A stretch of DNA of 64,000 nucleotides from Corynebacterium sp. NML130628 (GCF_001875665.1 NZ_MLAL01000023.1:62001-126000), one strand, 5' to 3'. Numbered from the stretch's first letter, positions 1-8,692 are shown. Notes: generated from the letters alone by a model not told the origin. Numbers and translations: made by a program.

Positions 1-1
1 G

Positions 2-1279
2 GACAGCGTCATCCTCACCGCCATGGCGAAACACCCGGCGGACCGCTACCAAACCGCCACCGAAATGGGCGAAGACCTCGCCCTGCTCAAACGCGGCGCC
101 GTAACCAACGCCGCCCGCAGCCACCTCGCCGCCCCCGCCGGCGACCACGCCGAGGATGCCACCATGGTCTCCGAAACGGTCCAAGGCAACGCGCCACGCC
201 GCGCGCCGCGCCCCGACCGGCCCGTCGGGCAGCTGCCGGAGAAAGCAGCCGCCGGTGCGGTCGGCGCTGGGGCTGGCGCCGGGGCGGCCGGGCGCTACGC
301 CGCCCACCGTCGCGAACACGAAACCACCACCCCTACCTGGATGAAGTGGCTCGCAATCGGGCTCGGCGCCGCCATCATCGGCGCCTCCGGCTGGCTCGCC
401 TACTCCTACTTCTCCCCCAACAACAGCGAGACCAACAAGACCTCCCAGATGGTCATCATCCCAGACCTCGCCAACAAACCACGCGCGGAAGCCGTCGCCG
501 AACTCGAAAACCTGGGCTTCCAGGTCGCCGTCTCCGACGAACCCAGCCCCGACGTCAAGCGCGGCAACGTCATCGACACCAACCCGATCGCCGGCTCCGA
601 ACTCCAACGAGGCACGCTCGTCACCGTCACCGTGTCTTCCGGACGCGAGCTTACCGACGTCCCCGACGTCACCAACATGGACGCCCAAGAAGCCGCAAAG
701 GTCCTCGAAGACGCAGACCTGGAGCTGAATGCGGAGCTGCGTCGAGAAGCGAGCGAGGACGTGCCGAAGGGCGAGATCATCAGCCAGCACCCAGCCGCCG
801 GCACCCAGATCTCCAAGGGGTCCAAGGTGACCGTCACCGTGTCCGAAGGCCCCGAAATGGTCCAGGTGCCGTCCCTGACCGGCGTCAACGTGAACCAGGC
901 GTCCGCCACACTCGGCTCCATGGGGCTGCAAGTCACCGTGAACAAGGTCGACTCCGAACGCCCAGATGGCGAAGTCATCGCCGTCGCCGGCCAAAACACC
1001 GAGGTAGCCAAGGGCACCACCGTCGAAGTGCGCGTCTCCAACGGCATGCTCATGACCATGCCGAACATCACCCGCATGAAACCAGCCGACGCCGACAAAA
1101 CCCTTCGCGACGTCGGCTGGAGCGGACGCCTCGTCGAAGGACCAACCGTCCCGACCGGTGCCCTCGTCGACAATGGGCTCATCGGCCACCAAGAAGTCGC
1201 CGCCGGCGACACCGTCCGCCGCGACGCCGCCATCGGCTACAACCTCTGGCAGTTCAACGCCGAACGCCTGCTAAGGTAA
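2..1279 (+). CDS. pknB: Ser/Thr protein kinase PknB, C-terminal part (5' end outside window)
   Basis: This is the distal part of a PASTA-domain serine/threonine kinase that senses peptidoglycan fragments and controls growth and division. The reading frame is open from base 2 and the first residues (DSVILTAMAKHPADRYQ) match the end of a kinase C-lobe, so the catalytic core lies upstream of the window. A basic, Ala/Pro-rich juxtamembrane stretch is followed by one membrane segment (MKWLAIGLGAAIIGASGWL, about bases 340-410). Four consecutive PASTA repeats then fill the extracellular part to the stop. The crgA gene follows on the same strand, as in other Corynebacteriales. The identification is firm; the annotated start is only the window edge. 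Confidence 0.95.
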   Translation, partial: DSVILTAMAKHPADRYQTATEMGEDLALLKRGAVTNAARSHLAAPAGDHAEDATMVSETVQGNAPRRAPRPDRPVGQLPEKAAAGAVGAGAGAGAAGRYAAHRREHETTTPTWMKWLAIGLGAAIIGASGWLAYSYFSPNNSETNKTSQMVIIPDLANKPRAEAVAELENLGFQVAVSDEPSPDVKRGNVIDTNPIAGSELQRGTLVTVTVSSGRELTDVPDVTNMDAQEAAKVLEDADLELNAELRREASEDVPKGEIISQHPAAGTQISKGSKVTVTVSEGPEMVQVPSLTGVNVNQASATLGSMGLQVTVNKVDSERPDGEVIAVAGQNTEVAKGTTVEVRVSNGMLMTMPNITRMKPADADKTLRDVGWSGRLVEGPTVPTGALVDNGLIGHQEVAAGDTVRRDAAIGYNLWQFNAERLLR

Positions 1280-1331
1280 AAACCCTGATTGCTGGAATAG
1301 CCACCGCACTTGCTTGAAAAGGACTGACACA

Positions 1332-1601
1332 ATGCCAAAGGCAAAAATCACCAAGGACCACCGCCCCGTATCCACCCCGACCGGCGTGTCCCGCACCCCG
1401 GTCAAAATCAACACCGGCGGCACCCCGATCTGGTACAAGACCATCATGTTCGGCCTGATGCTGCTCGGCCTCGGCTGGATCATCTTCTACTACATCGCCG
1501 GCGACCAGCTGACGTTCCTCGCGGAGCTCGGCCCGTGGAACTACGGCATCGGCTTCGCAGGCATGATCCTCGGCCTGCTCATGACCATGGGGTGGCGTTA
1601 G
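1332..1601 (+). CDS. crgA: Cell division protein CrgA
   Basis: CrgA is a small polytopic membrane protein of the actinobacterial divisome that interacts with FtsZ, FtsQ and penicillin-binding proteins. The 89-aa product begins MPKAKITKDH, a family hallmark. It has two hydrophobic helices (IMFGLMLLGLGWIIFYYIAG and YGIGFAGMILGLLMTMGW) and a very short C-terminus. I chose ATG 1332 over the in-frame ATG at 1314 because AAAGGA lies just upstream at about 1317-1322 and the conserved protein begins there. It sits 52 bases downstream of pknB on the same strand. Length and motif fit the family well. Confidence 0.95.
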   Translation: MPKAKITKDHRPVSTPTGVSRTPVKINTGGTPIWYKTIMFGLMLLGLGWIIFYYIAGDQLTFLAELGPWNYGIGFAGMILGLLMTMGWR

Positions 1602-2304
1602 CCGTAGGTGTTTTTCGTAGATGGTAGTAACAGGAATGTAGTAATCCCCATCTTGGGCGCGCGGATGGGAGACGGTCGTGAGCTGTTTTCACGCGTTCGA
1701 CTCGTTCAAGATAGCGCAGAGTACACCAAGGCAAATCCCCGTCTCTCGCCCGCAAGGAAATAGCTCTTGCGGTCAGGGTAATTTCTCTGGACATCATTTA
1801 CGGTCCCAATTTCTGTCCTCAAGACAGAGACATCGCTTTTTCCGACTTTCCTCTAAAGCAGGATTAGCAAAGCGACTAGTCACTTACCGCTGAGGAATTA
1901 GCTCTTGACCTACTCTATGAAGACTTTCTGTTTCCCTTGAAAAGGCTTAGCAATGCCTAAAGTATGTGGACAACCACTTTCTGGAGTATCGTCAATCAAG
2001 TTCTGTAGAAAGCTGTCGAAATCGACCTATCTCATCTCACCTTTCATACGGTTACGGCGGCGTATGCCAGTGGTCCGCGTCTGGCGTACTCGATGCGGGG
2101 AATGGCGTTGTCAACGCCCAGACTGCATGTGCATGCCCGTTGTGGTTGTGCTGGTTCTCCAGCATGTCGATATCAACCATTAAAAGTGTTGCTCACGTGA
2201 GGTGCGATAGATGCCCTAAAACAGTTCGCCAAAACTATTGAACACAATTTGAACAGTATGTAACTTCAGAAGCGAGCCACCACCCCGAAGAGATTGGCAA
2301 CACT
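1602..2304. other. Stretch of about 700 bases with no supported gene
   Basis: No convincing coding region is visible between crgA and the signal-peptide gene at 2305. Short open frames occur (for example 1966-2241, with the fragment SYGYGGVCQWSASGV), but none has a ribosome-binding site, a recognisable domain or convincing actinobacterial codon bias. Composition is lower in GC than the flanking core genes, suggesting acquired or decayed DNA. It may hold remnants of an earlier gene and the promoter for the 2305 locus. Confidence 0.5.
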
Positions 2305-2824
2305 ATGAGAACTCAGTCAAAAACACTGGCGACACTAGTTTCTATAGCTATCCTTTTTGCTGGTCAGGGACTAGCCTCCGCTGCAGAAAAGGACGAACCT
2401 ACGGCCCTTCAAGCGCTTCAAGAACAAACCGTTGCAGAGGGATCAAGCTTTTGAAGAACTGATCAACTCGGATGTTCCCCGAACTGTAAATAAAGACTCC
2501 ACCGTAACTTTCGACCTCGAGCACATGGATCTGACGTTAAGAGATCCACATGCCATCACCCCCTATGTGAGTGGAGGGAGAGAAAACGGGGGCTTCTGGG
2601 TAGAGTTCACCCCTCTCGAGCAGGACATGATCATCAGCGGATCTGGATTTCTACTAGGGGCCGCCATCTGCGCCATTCCCGGTGTCGGGTGGGCTGCCTG
2701 CACCATCATTGAAGCCGTCATCACCGCGGCTACAGTAGTCCTCAGCCACCACAAGAGATGCAATAATCGCATAAAAATCCACTACACGTGGAACGGACGG
2801 GTTCGTAGCAGCGAGTGTACTTAA
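2305..2824 (+). pseudogene. Frameshifted small secreted protein, bacteriocin-like
   Basis: Translation from ATG 2305 gives a clear signal peptide (MRTQSKTLATLVSIAILFAG...LASA|AEK), then hits TGA at 2452. The continuation lies in the next frame and ends at 2824. Removing one G from the GGG run at 2439-2441 joins the frames smoothly as TVAEDQAFEELINSD, giving a 172-aa precursor. The distal half has a long Gly/Ala-rich hydrophobic stretch (GSGFLLGAAICAIPGVGWAA) with Cys residues and a basic tail with two more Cys. A 57-aa membrane protein follows 23 bases downstream behind a strong ribosome-binding site. That layout resembles bacteriocin/immunity pairs, but I recognise no named family. The extra G could be a real mutation or a sequencing error. 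Confidence 0.6.
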
Positions 2825-2847
2825 CGGCCAAGTTCGTAGGAGGATAA

Positions 2848-3021
2848 ATGAACAAGCATAAAGTATCTCCCAATGCGATCGTCATTGCACTATTTGGGCT
2901 AGCAATTTCAGGTTATGTTGCCATCACGAACAAGTCGATCCTCGGGTTTTTCATCCTCATACTGCTCACCATAGTTGCAGTAGTACTGGTCAATCGCGTC
3001 AAAAACAGTCATCAGAAATAA
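2848..3021 (+). CDS. Small two-helix membrane protein, possible immunity protein
   Basis: This 57-aa protein is below the usual length cut-off but is well supported. ATG 2848 is preceded at 2837-2843 by a strong AGGAGGA-type ribosome-binding site. The sequence begins MNKHKVSPNAIVIALFGLAI and contains two hydrophobic helices separated by a short ITNKS turn, ending in a basic tail (VNRVKNSHQK). It follows the frameshifted secreted protein closely and is probably co-transcribed. Small basic two-helix membrane proteins next to secreted hydrophobic peptides often act as immunity proteins; that role is inferred here from context only. Confidence 0.7.
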   Translation: MNKHKVSPNAIVIALFGLAISGYVAITNKSILGFFILILLTIVAVVLVNRVKNSHQK

Positions 3022-3061
3022 CCAGTGAGTAAAATCGTCAGCCGGACGCCAACCCATGTCT

Positions 3062-3636
3062 TCAGCTTAGCGTAACGTGTTGCCAGCAGATGAGAGCACG
3101 GGTCCGCTCCAACTCAATCCTGGCGAGAATCTCGCCCATGCGGTGGAAGACGTCCAAGAAGCCGTACCGTAAGACGGTGTATCCCTGGTTGGTCAGCTCG
3201 CGTTCGCGCTTGCGCTCCTGCAGGAGGCTGCGGTGAGGGTTTGCGGCGTGCTTGACGTGGCCGTCGAGTTCGAGGATGACGGAGTCGTCGAAAAGGAAGT
3301 CGACGCGGTAGCGCGGTACGAGGGCCTGGAACTGCCATCCGGTGATGCCGCGCACGAGAAACTCTGCGCGTACCAGGGATTCCATGGGGGAATCGGAGTT
3401 GTAGGCTGCGGCACGCGCGGCGTCGCGGGCCACGCCGCAATTGCGGCCGCGGCCCATGCGGTCGATTGCTAACAGATGGAAAGCAGCCAGTCCATAGCGA
3501 TGAGACTTTTCTGAAAACCGTGGTAGCGGGCAATATCGATGGCGGTGCTGATGGGGGTGGGCAGGCGGAATGTATTGCGTCCGGTTAAGACGCGCTGAAG
3601 GCCGCGCAGGTTCCCCACAGGTGTTCTGTAGCGGGG
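3062..3636 (-). pseudogene. DUF559 endonuclease-like protein, frameshifted and truncated
   Basis: The C-terminal half reads as a DUF559 (Vsr-like endonuclease fold) domain: SPMESLVRAEFL, RYRVDFLFDD and VILELDGHVKH, then a helix-rich end with VLRYGFLDVFHR. The matching N-terminal part lies in another minus-strand frame (TPISTAIDIARYHGFQKS then LIAMDWLLSIC) and runs into TAG close to 3470. Further upstream that same frame is closed by another stop at 3637-3639. The gene therefore carries at least one frameshift and has lost its beginning. DUF559 proteins are common singletons in Corynebacterium and mycobacteria, and their role is unclear. Confidence 0.75.
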
Positions 3637-3752
3637 CTACATCGGGGGTGGATTGTTGAACAATCCGCGGGTTGAAGGTGTACATATAGAAACAAGGCCC
3701 GTAAGGGCTTGACCAGCTACTTTACTATTGTCACCTTATGAAAGGTATAGTC

Positions 3753-5156
3753 ATGCGGTTTATTCGTTCCATGACGGGCGTTGTAGCGGCCTTGGCATTA
3801 GCTGCCGGTACGCTGACCCCAGCCACGGCTCAGACGCTTGAGGAGTCCTACCCAGAGACCCCGGCGACCAATGATGCGCTGCCGATCATCCACACCTACC
3901 GTGGGTCGGACCACCTGAAGGCGAACATCCTCAACCCGCGCCCGGTGTGCAACTCGACTGAGGACTACCGGACCGTCGTGTACAAGGTGAAGGACAACTT
4001 CCTGCCTGTCGGCACGATTTCGACGACCAACTTGACCAAGAACACCATCCCGCTGACGCAGGATTTGGCGCGCACGCAGACGATTTCGGCGTCGGTCAAC
4101 GGGTCGAAGACTGAGACGATCAACATTGGCGGTTCAGGCTCGAAGGATGGCCTGCAGGGCAACATTGGCTACTCGCTGGCGAAGATGCTGGGCTGGTCGG
4201 TGTCGGGAAGCTTGAGCTGGAACGTGGGCCAGAAGATCGGCCCGTACGAGGTTCCGGCGGGCAACACCGGTGAGGCGACGTACGGTTTCCGCACGGTCAC
4301 CATGACGGGCACGCAGCAGCGTTGCCGCCCGAACGGCACGTGGGCGTCGCCGACGGCGTGGGTTGCCAACATGCCGATCAAGAATGAGGTGCGAGTCAAG
4401 AACTACTCCACCCCTGCAGGTTCGTGGGCTCCGAACCGCGGCGCGCAGGTCACTGACACGGTGGAGAACCCGAACCCTGCGTACAACGAGGATGTTCAGA
4501 AGATCACCGAGGGTGAGAATCTTGACGACGTCACCACCATCGACGACAACGATGAATCCAATGTGACCAACGTGGAGATCGACGGCGAGTCCGCCGCGGT
4601 CATCACCGATGAGGAGTCGGATGAGGCGACGTCGGAGGAGAACACTGAGGTCGAAGAGGTCGTCGATAATGCGGAGGCGCCTGCGCTCGACCTGGTGCCA
4701 TACTTCACGACGAGCTCATGGAAGGCATCCGGTTTTGCCGGGTCCGTGGCGCTGCGTGTGAAGAACGTGGGCACCGAGCGTTACTGGGCTGAGTTCCCGG
4801 CGCTGACCTTCCGCGTTGAGGTGCGTACCGAGTCCGGCCCGAAGGGCGTCGACCGCCTGATCACGACCTACGGCGCGAACGGCACCCACGTCCGTGATCT
4901 GGGCTACAACTTCAAGAAGGGCGCGCGCATCTTCGAGGTGACGCTGTCCAACCCGGTCAACGCTGGCGATGACATGCTGCTTGGCGCGTTCAGCTTCGGC
5001 GACGGCAAGACCAAGGAAGGCCGCCTGCACAACTACATGACGGTCACCCAGACCAGCCGCCTGGCTGGCGACGTTTCCCAGTGGAACGACCAGAACGTCG
5101 ACTCCCGCGACGTGACCGTGTCCGACTTCGGCCGCTGGCTGAAGGGCACGTTCTAG
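3753..5156 (+). CDS. Large secreted protein, possible beta-pore-forming (aerolysin-like) fold
   Basis: The product is 467 aa from ATG 3753, chosen over ATG 3738 because AAAGG at 3742-3746 is well placed for it. A signal peptide (MRFIRSMTGVVAALALAAG...ATA|QT) is followed by a module of about 200 residues rich in alternating Ser/Thr and hydrophobic residues. This includes IGYSLAKMLGWSVSGSLSW and GPYEVPAGNTGEATYGF. An acidic linker follows (ITDEESDEATSEENTEVEE), then a second beta-rich domain to the C-terminus. There is no LPxTG motif or membrane anchor, so it is probably released or held non-covalently. The amphipathic strands plus a VPAG turn recall aerolysin/ETX-MTX2 toxins, but this is pattern resemblance only. 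Codon use is typical for the genome. Confidence 0.8.
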   Translation: MRFIRSMTGVVAALALAAGTLTPATAQTLEESYPETPATNDALPIIHTYRGSDHLKANILNPRPVCNSTEDYRTVVYKVKDNFLPVGTISTTNLTKNTIPLTQDLARTQTISASVNGSKTETINIGGSGSKDGLQGNIGYSLAKMLGWSVSGSLSWNVGQKIGPYEVPAGNTGEATYGFRTVTMTGTQQRCRPNGTWASPTAWVANMPIKNEVRVKNYSTPAGSWAPNRGAQVTDTVENPNPAYNEDVQKITEGENLDDVTTIDDNDESNVTNVEIDGESAAVITDEESDEATSEENTEVEEVVDNAEAPALDLVPYFTTSSWKASGFAGSVALRVKNVGTERYWAEFPALTFRVEVRTESGPKGVDRLITTYGANGTHVRDLGYNFKKGARIFEVTLSNPVNAGDDMLLGAFSFGDGKTKEGRLHNYMTVTQTSRLAGDVSQWNDQNVDSRDVTVSDFGRWLKGTF

Positions 5157-5166
5157 CGAGCATTTT

Positions 5167-5383
5167 GTGTAATTCGTAGTGCCGAGTTATCCACAGGTTG
5201 TGGATGGTTCTGTGGAGAGGACCGTTATCCACACCTGTGGATAACTCTGTGCACAACTTATTCGCACAACGAACGCCTGGCGCAATGAGCTGCAATAATG
5301 CCCATTCGCCAGGCGTTTTTTCTTGTGAATCGCTGACATGTTCTAGCGATGTTCTACGAATTACACGGTTGTATTTATCCACA
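5167..5383. promoter_or_regulatory. DnaA-box cluster framed by a 13-bp inverted repeat, remote from dnaA
   Basis: Perfect consensus DnaA boxes (TTATCCACA or its complement) lie at 5187-5195, 5225-5233, 5236-5244 and 5375-5383, with weaker variants around 5390-5432. The cluster is framed by a perfect inverted repeat, GTGTAATTCGTAG at 5167-5179 and CTACGAATTACAC at 5354-5366. The same TGTAATT core recurs on both sides of dnaA in this window. A terminator hairpin lies inside the cluster. It could titrate DnaA, control the rhomboid gene, or be a relic of an origin. Confidence 0.75.
5272..5322. terminator. Rho-independent terminator, convergent between secreted protein and rhomboid gene
   Basis: AACGCCTGGCG at 5272-5282 pairs with CGCCAGGCGTT at 5307-5317, followed by TTTTTCT. 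The loop is 24 bases. The T-run serves the plus-strand secreted protein gene. Confidence 0.75.
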
Positions 5384-5444
5384 ATGTGGACAACCCTGTG
5401 GAGTTCGCCACCGGTGAATAACTCTGGGGATAACGTGTGAAAAA

Positions 5445-6101
5445 CTACGCCACACCAATCACAACTGCCACAGCAACCACAGCAGCCACCACCGCAACAG
5501 CTGACGCAAGCCAGCGGACACGCTTCTTCACAGACGTCACCGGCCAGCCCGCCAACAGGCCCACCACCAAACCACCCACATGCCCCCACAAGCTGATGCC
5601 CGGGGAGAGCACCGAATACGCAAGGTTCGCGCCGACCAGCGCCAACGGCGCCCGCACGTTCACCTTGTGGCGCATCGACAAGGCAAGCAGCACACCCATC
5701 AGCATGTAGAGAGCGCCGGAGGCGCCGGCTGTCGGTACGTCGTAATTCCACTCCAACACGGAAGCCGAAGAGCCCAGCACACCCGCCGCATACAGCAGCG
5801 CGTACGGGCCGGTGCCCAAACGGCGCTCCAGCTGCGGGCCCAGCAACGCCAACGTGATCATGTTCACGGCCACGTGGGAGATATCCACATGCAAAAAGCC
5901 GGCCAGGAGGGTGCGGAAGGTGGCGGAGGGGGCGTCGATAAATGGGCCGAAGAGCACCATGTTCTCGGCGAGGCTGGAGCCCCACACCACGTTGCTGATC
6001 GAGTGCGACTGGAGCGCCGTAATCACGAACACGCCCAAGCAGACGAACGTGATGAATGCGGTAGCGGGCGCGCCGCGGAAAAGAGAACGAACGAATTGCA
6101 T
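5445..6101 (-). CDS. Rhomboid family intramembrane serine protease
   Basis: A 218-aa polytopic membrane protease that cleaves transmembrane substrates within the bilayer. It has the rhomboid GASGALYML motif with the nucleophilic Ser, a HVAVNMITLALLGPQLE helix, and a GHVGGLVVGLLAG helix supplying the catalytic His. About six hydrophobic segments are visible. The open frame continues upstream to 6302, but MQFVRSLFRG at 6101 is the natural start, because the extra 67 residues look like non-coding sequence full of palindromes. A rhomboid gene between ppiA and crgA is usual in Corynebacterium, though here much accessory DNA separates them. The physiological substrate is unknown. Confidence 0.9.
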   Translation of the reverse strand: MQFVRSLFRGAPATAFITFVCLGVFVITALQSHSISNVVWGSSLAENMVLFGPFIDAPSATFRTLLAGFLHVDISHVAVNMITLALLGPQLERRLGTGPYALLYAAGVLGSSASVLEWNYDVPTAGASGALYMLMGVLLALSMRHKVNVRAPLALVGANLAYSVLSPGISLWGHVGGLVVGLLAGWPVTSVKKRVRWLASAVAVVAAVVAVAVVIGVA

Positions 6102-6146
6102 AGGGCCACGGTACGGGGTGGCCTGGGGGTATCGCGAAATTGTGTG

Positions 6147-6363
6147 AAATATGTGCCCGTATCTGATTTTTCGCATCTGGGCACATATTTGTGGATATTT
6201 CAGGATAAGCAGCAAACTGAGCGGCCCGAGAATAGTTCCCCGCCACTCGCAGGGATTGGGAACGATCTTTGTAGACATGCGTCGCCAGCTGGGGAAACGC
6301 ATGTGCTGGTCGACGGGAACGGGCCTGAAACGCCAAATAGTTCCCGGGTCGTGGGAACTATTT
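6147..6363. repeat. Two perfect inverted repeats upstream of the rhomboid gene
   Basis: AAATATGTGCCC at 6147-6158 is inverted as GGGCACATATTT at 6179-6190. AAATAGTTCCC at 6335-6345 is inverted as GGGAACTATTT at 6353-6363. A third ATAGTTCCC half-site lies near 6232. Neither palindrome has a classic terminator T-tract. They may be operators for the rhomboid gene or members of an intergenic repeat family. Confidence 0.6.
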
Positions 6364-6396
6364 CGGAGGTGAACCCGACACCAGTGCCAGCAACGC

Positions 6397-7629
6397 CTAC
6401 CAGGTCGGGCCAGGCAGGTGAGCTCGCCAGCCGAGGACCACGTTGATCAGGCAGCACAGGGCGAGGACGGTGCCGATCACAAACAGGGTGGTAAAGCCCA
6501 CGACGGAGGCGGCCGCGCTGAAGACCATCGGGATGAAGAAGCCGGTGTAGGACACGGAGTAGTACACGGCGGTCAGGCCGGCGAGTTCGTCGGCGTTGGC
6601 GATGCGTTGGACCTCGGAAAGTCCGGCGACCAGCGCCAGGCCGTAGCCGGCGCCCATCGTGGCGGCGGCCGCAACGCCGATCGGCAGCGAGAGGGACCGA
6701 GACGCCTCGGCGGCGAGGACGCAACCGACGGTGATCACGGCCATCGCGACGGCGGAGGCGCGGGCCGACCTACTCGTGTCGATAACACGGCCGAACATCT
6801 GGATGCCGACGCCGCACCCGAGGGTCACGACCGTCATGAAGCCGGAGAACGCGATGGGCATGTCGTGCGCCGAGCTGGACAGCAGCTGCGGCAGCAGGGC
6901 GTACGCGGCGCCGGCGCAGCCGAACACCCACGGCGCAACCGGCACGACGATGCGCACGAAACGGCGGTGCGCGGCGGATGGGATGTGCAGCATCTCCAGC
7001 ATGTCACGAACCCGCAGCTCAAGGAAGGTTTCCTTCACCGTGCCCCGGCGCGGTGGCCGCGTTTCCGGGGTGTCGAGTAGCCAGTAGGCACTGCCGAGCG
7101 TGAGCAGGATGTGCAGCACGTACGCGGTGTGCGTGGGCCACGGGCCCCACTGCGCCAGCACCGAAGCGAGCGCGGCACCGATCAGGAAGCCGACGGTCAG
7201 GCACATCGACGCCTTGCGCGGCCCCGATGCCGGGTCCCCACCCGACTTCACAATCAACTCCGAAACCCACGTGGAGCCCACCGCCATCACGATGCCGAGC
7301 GCCAGCCCGCAGAGGACTCGGCCGGCGGCGATCACGAGCGGCTCGTTCGGGGCAATGGACAGCAGGAAGGAGCCCACGAGCGAAAGCGGGGCGGCCGGCA
7401 GCATGGTGGGGCGTCGTCCAATGTGGTCGGATAGCGGGCCGCTGATCAGCAGCGCAGGGATGATGCCAAGCACGTAGGCGGCCAGCAGCCCATTGACGGT
7501 GACCTGCGAAAAGTGCGAGGTTTCGCGGTACATCACGAGCAGCGGGGTGAACTCGTTGCCTCCCCACGCGACAGCAACCATGCTGCCTGCGACGGGAAAC
7601 CATGCGCGCGGATGAAATTGTTGAGTCAT
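6397..7629 (-). CDS. Major facilitator superfamily transporter
   Basis: A 410-aa MFS permease with about twelve hydrophobic segments, probably a drug or metabolite exporter. The loop between helices 2 and 3 carries GPLSDHIGRRP, matching the MFS signature GxxxDrxGRR. The N-terminal half contains MYRETSHFSQVTVNGLLAAY followed by VLGIIPALL. I chose ATG 7629 (MTQQFHPRAWF) over the upstream in-frame start at 7794 because the extra 55 residues are basic, low in hydrophobicity and atypical of MFS N-termini. It stands alone on the minus strand, about 300 bases upstream of the rhomboid gene. The substrate cannot be predicted from sequence. Confidence 0.85.
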   Translation of the reverse strand: MTQQFHPRAWFPVAGSMVAVAWGGNEFTPLLVMYRETSHFSQVTVNGLLAAYVLGIIPALLISGPLSDHIGRRPTMLPAAPLSLVGSFLLSIAPNEPLVIAAGRVLCGLALGIVMAVGSTWVSELIVKSGGDPASGPRKASMCLTVGFLIGAALASVLAQWGPWPTHTAYVLHILLTLGSAYWLLDTPETRPPRRGTVKETFLELRVRDMLEMLHIPSAAHRRFVRIVVPVAPWVFGCAGAAYALLPQLLSSSAHDMPIAFSGFMTVVTLGCGVGIQMFGRVIDTSRSARASAVAMAVITVGCVLAAEASRSLSLPIGVAAAATMGAGYGLALVAGLSEVQRIANADELAGLTAVYYSVSYTGFFIPMVFSAAASVVGFTTLFVIGTVLALCCLINVVLGWRAHLPGPTW

Positions 7630-7935
7630 AATTAGTTTTTCACATTGTCCGATTGGTAGCACGAATATAGTGCTCCTTGGATGAGGTATGACCAAATCGC
7701 ACCTCACCAGAGGTCCAACTTTTCGACGACGGCTCCGCCCCTCAATCTTCTGAAAGTCTGGAAAAGCAGAACTTAGATGCCGCTCGATACGCATCTATCT
7801 GATAGAAATCGTGGTTTTTAAAAGATAGCTGCACCGCGGGTGGCTGTTATCAGGTGAGCCCGGGAACCATTTCAAGCCGACGCATGTGCGAACTGGGGAA
7901 ATGCGTTTGACGGGTGATGGTTTCGAGGCTCAGCC

Positions 7936-8042
7936 GTGAAAAAGTTCCCCGCTTCAACGTGAGCTGCACCAAATTCCCTCACACGCGCTCGCCGACCCGG
8001 GCTTTTACAAATCGGGCTGCTCGGAAAACGGGAATTTGGTGC
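7936..8042. repeat. CACCAAATTCC palindromic intergenic repeat, copy 1
   Basis: GCACCAAATTCCC at 7966-7978 is inverted as GGGAATTTGGTGC at 8030-8042. GTGAAAAAGTTCCCC lies just upstream at 7936-7950. The unit closely resembles the one at 25375-25483, including the flanking GTTCCCC block. The 7630-8144 gap holds this repeat and otherwise nothing recognisable. Confidence 0.8.
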
Positions 8043-8144
8043 ACCCTCCAAAGGCGCCTCCACGAAAAGCCCTGGTCAGAAATTAGTTGTATGTTTCTTG
8101 GGTCGCTCCTGTGCCACACGAACCGCTACCGCTACTTTGGGGTC

Positions 8145-8441
8145 ATGATTGAAAAGAAGTTGACCACGCTCATTTTCGGAAACCTCGTATTGGAATCAAC
8201 TCTCACAGCATGTTACGTGCGCGTGTATTCAGATGATAAGCGATCTTTTTCTATGAGCACGAACCCTCCAGTTGAGTTGAAAGTACCTCTTGATGAGCTG
8301 AGAAAGAACACCTCAAGAGAGCAAAAGGAAGCAATCGCTACCCACATTTTCGACGAGACCAGACACTTGCTGGACGCAGACTATCCAGGAGGTGCTGATG
8401 CTGCGGCTCAGGAATTATTTGAATGGTTGTGTGAGAGTTAG
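8145..8441 (+). CDS. Hypothetical small protein
   Basis: I do not recognise this protein. The best-supported part is the C-terminal 62 residues from ATG 8253 (MSTNPPVELKVPLDELRK...), which is acidic, helical and ends AAAQELFEWLCES. An in-frame ATG at 8145 would give 98 aa, but neither start has a good ribosome-binding site. The longer frame back to 7914 runs through the palindromic repeat and is not credible as coding. Its size and charge would suit an antitoxin or phage-type accessory protein, but no partner gene is visible. Confidence 0.4.
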   Translation: MIEKKLTTLIFGNLVLESTLTACYVRVYSDDKRSFSMSTNPPVELKVPLDELRKNTSREQKEAIATHIFDETRHLLDADYPGGADAAAQELFEWLCES

Positions 8442-8590
8442 AAGATCAGTCTCATTGGATAGTCCAGTTCCCCGACCGTGGTCAAGCGGACCCAAGCACG
8501 GTGATCGAGTAATTCACGTGCCTTCTCACTATGCGCCAGCCCACCGACACGCTCAGTGCGAAACCAGAACACTCTCCCAAATGTTTCCAG

Positions 8591-8692
8591 GTGTCTGCGG
8601 GGCGAACAACCATTTCGTTTTCACTGTCCGCGGCACCCCATCTACCAGTAACTTTCCCGGCATGACGGCATCAAGGTGTCCGCGGCGCGGAC
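8591..8692. repeat. GTCCGC hairpin repeat unit upstream of the decayed AlbA_2 gene
   Basis: One unit of the family arrayed at 14295-15020. It contains GTGTCTGCGGGGCG at 8591, CACTGTCCGCGGCAC about 40 bases on, and the palindrome GTGTCCGCGGCGCGGAC at 8676-8692. It precedes the decayed AlbA_2 copy just as the larger array precedes the intact one, so array and gene were probably duplicated together. Confidence 0.7.

Noticed and set aside
7914..8144. Extended N-terminus of the small protein ending at 8441
   Set aside because: The extension is the palindromic repeat itself and is not coding in the similar copy at 25.4 kb.
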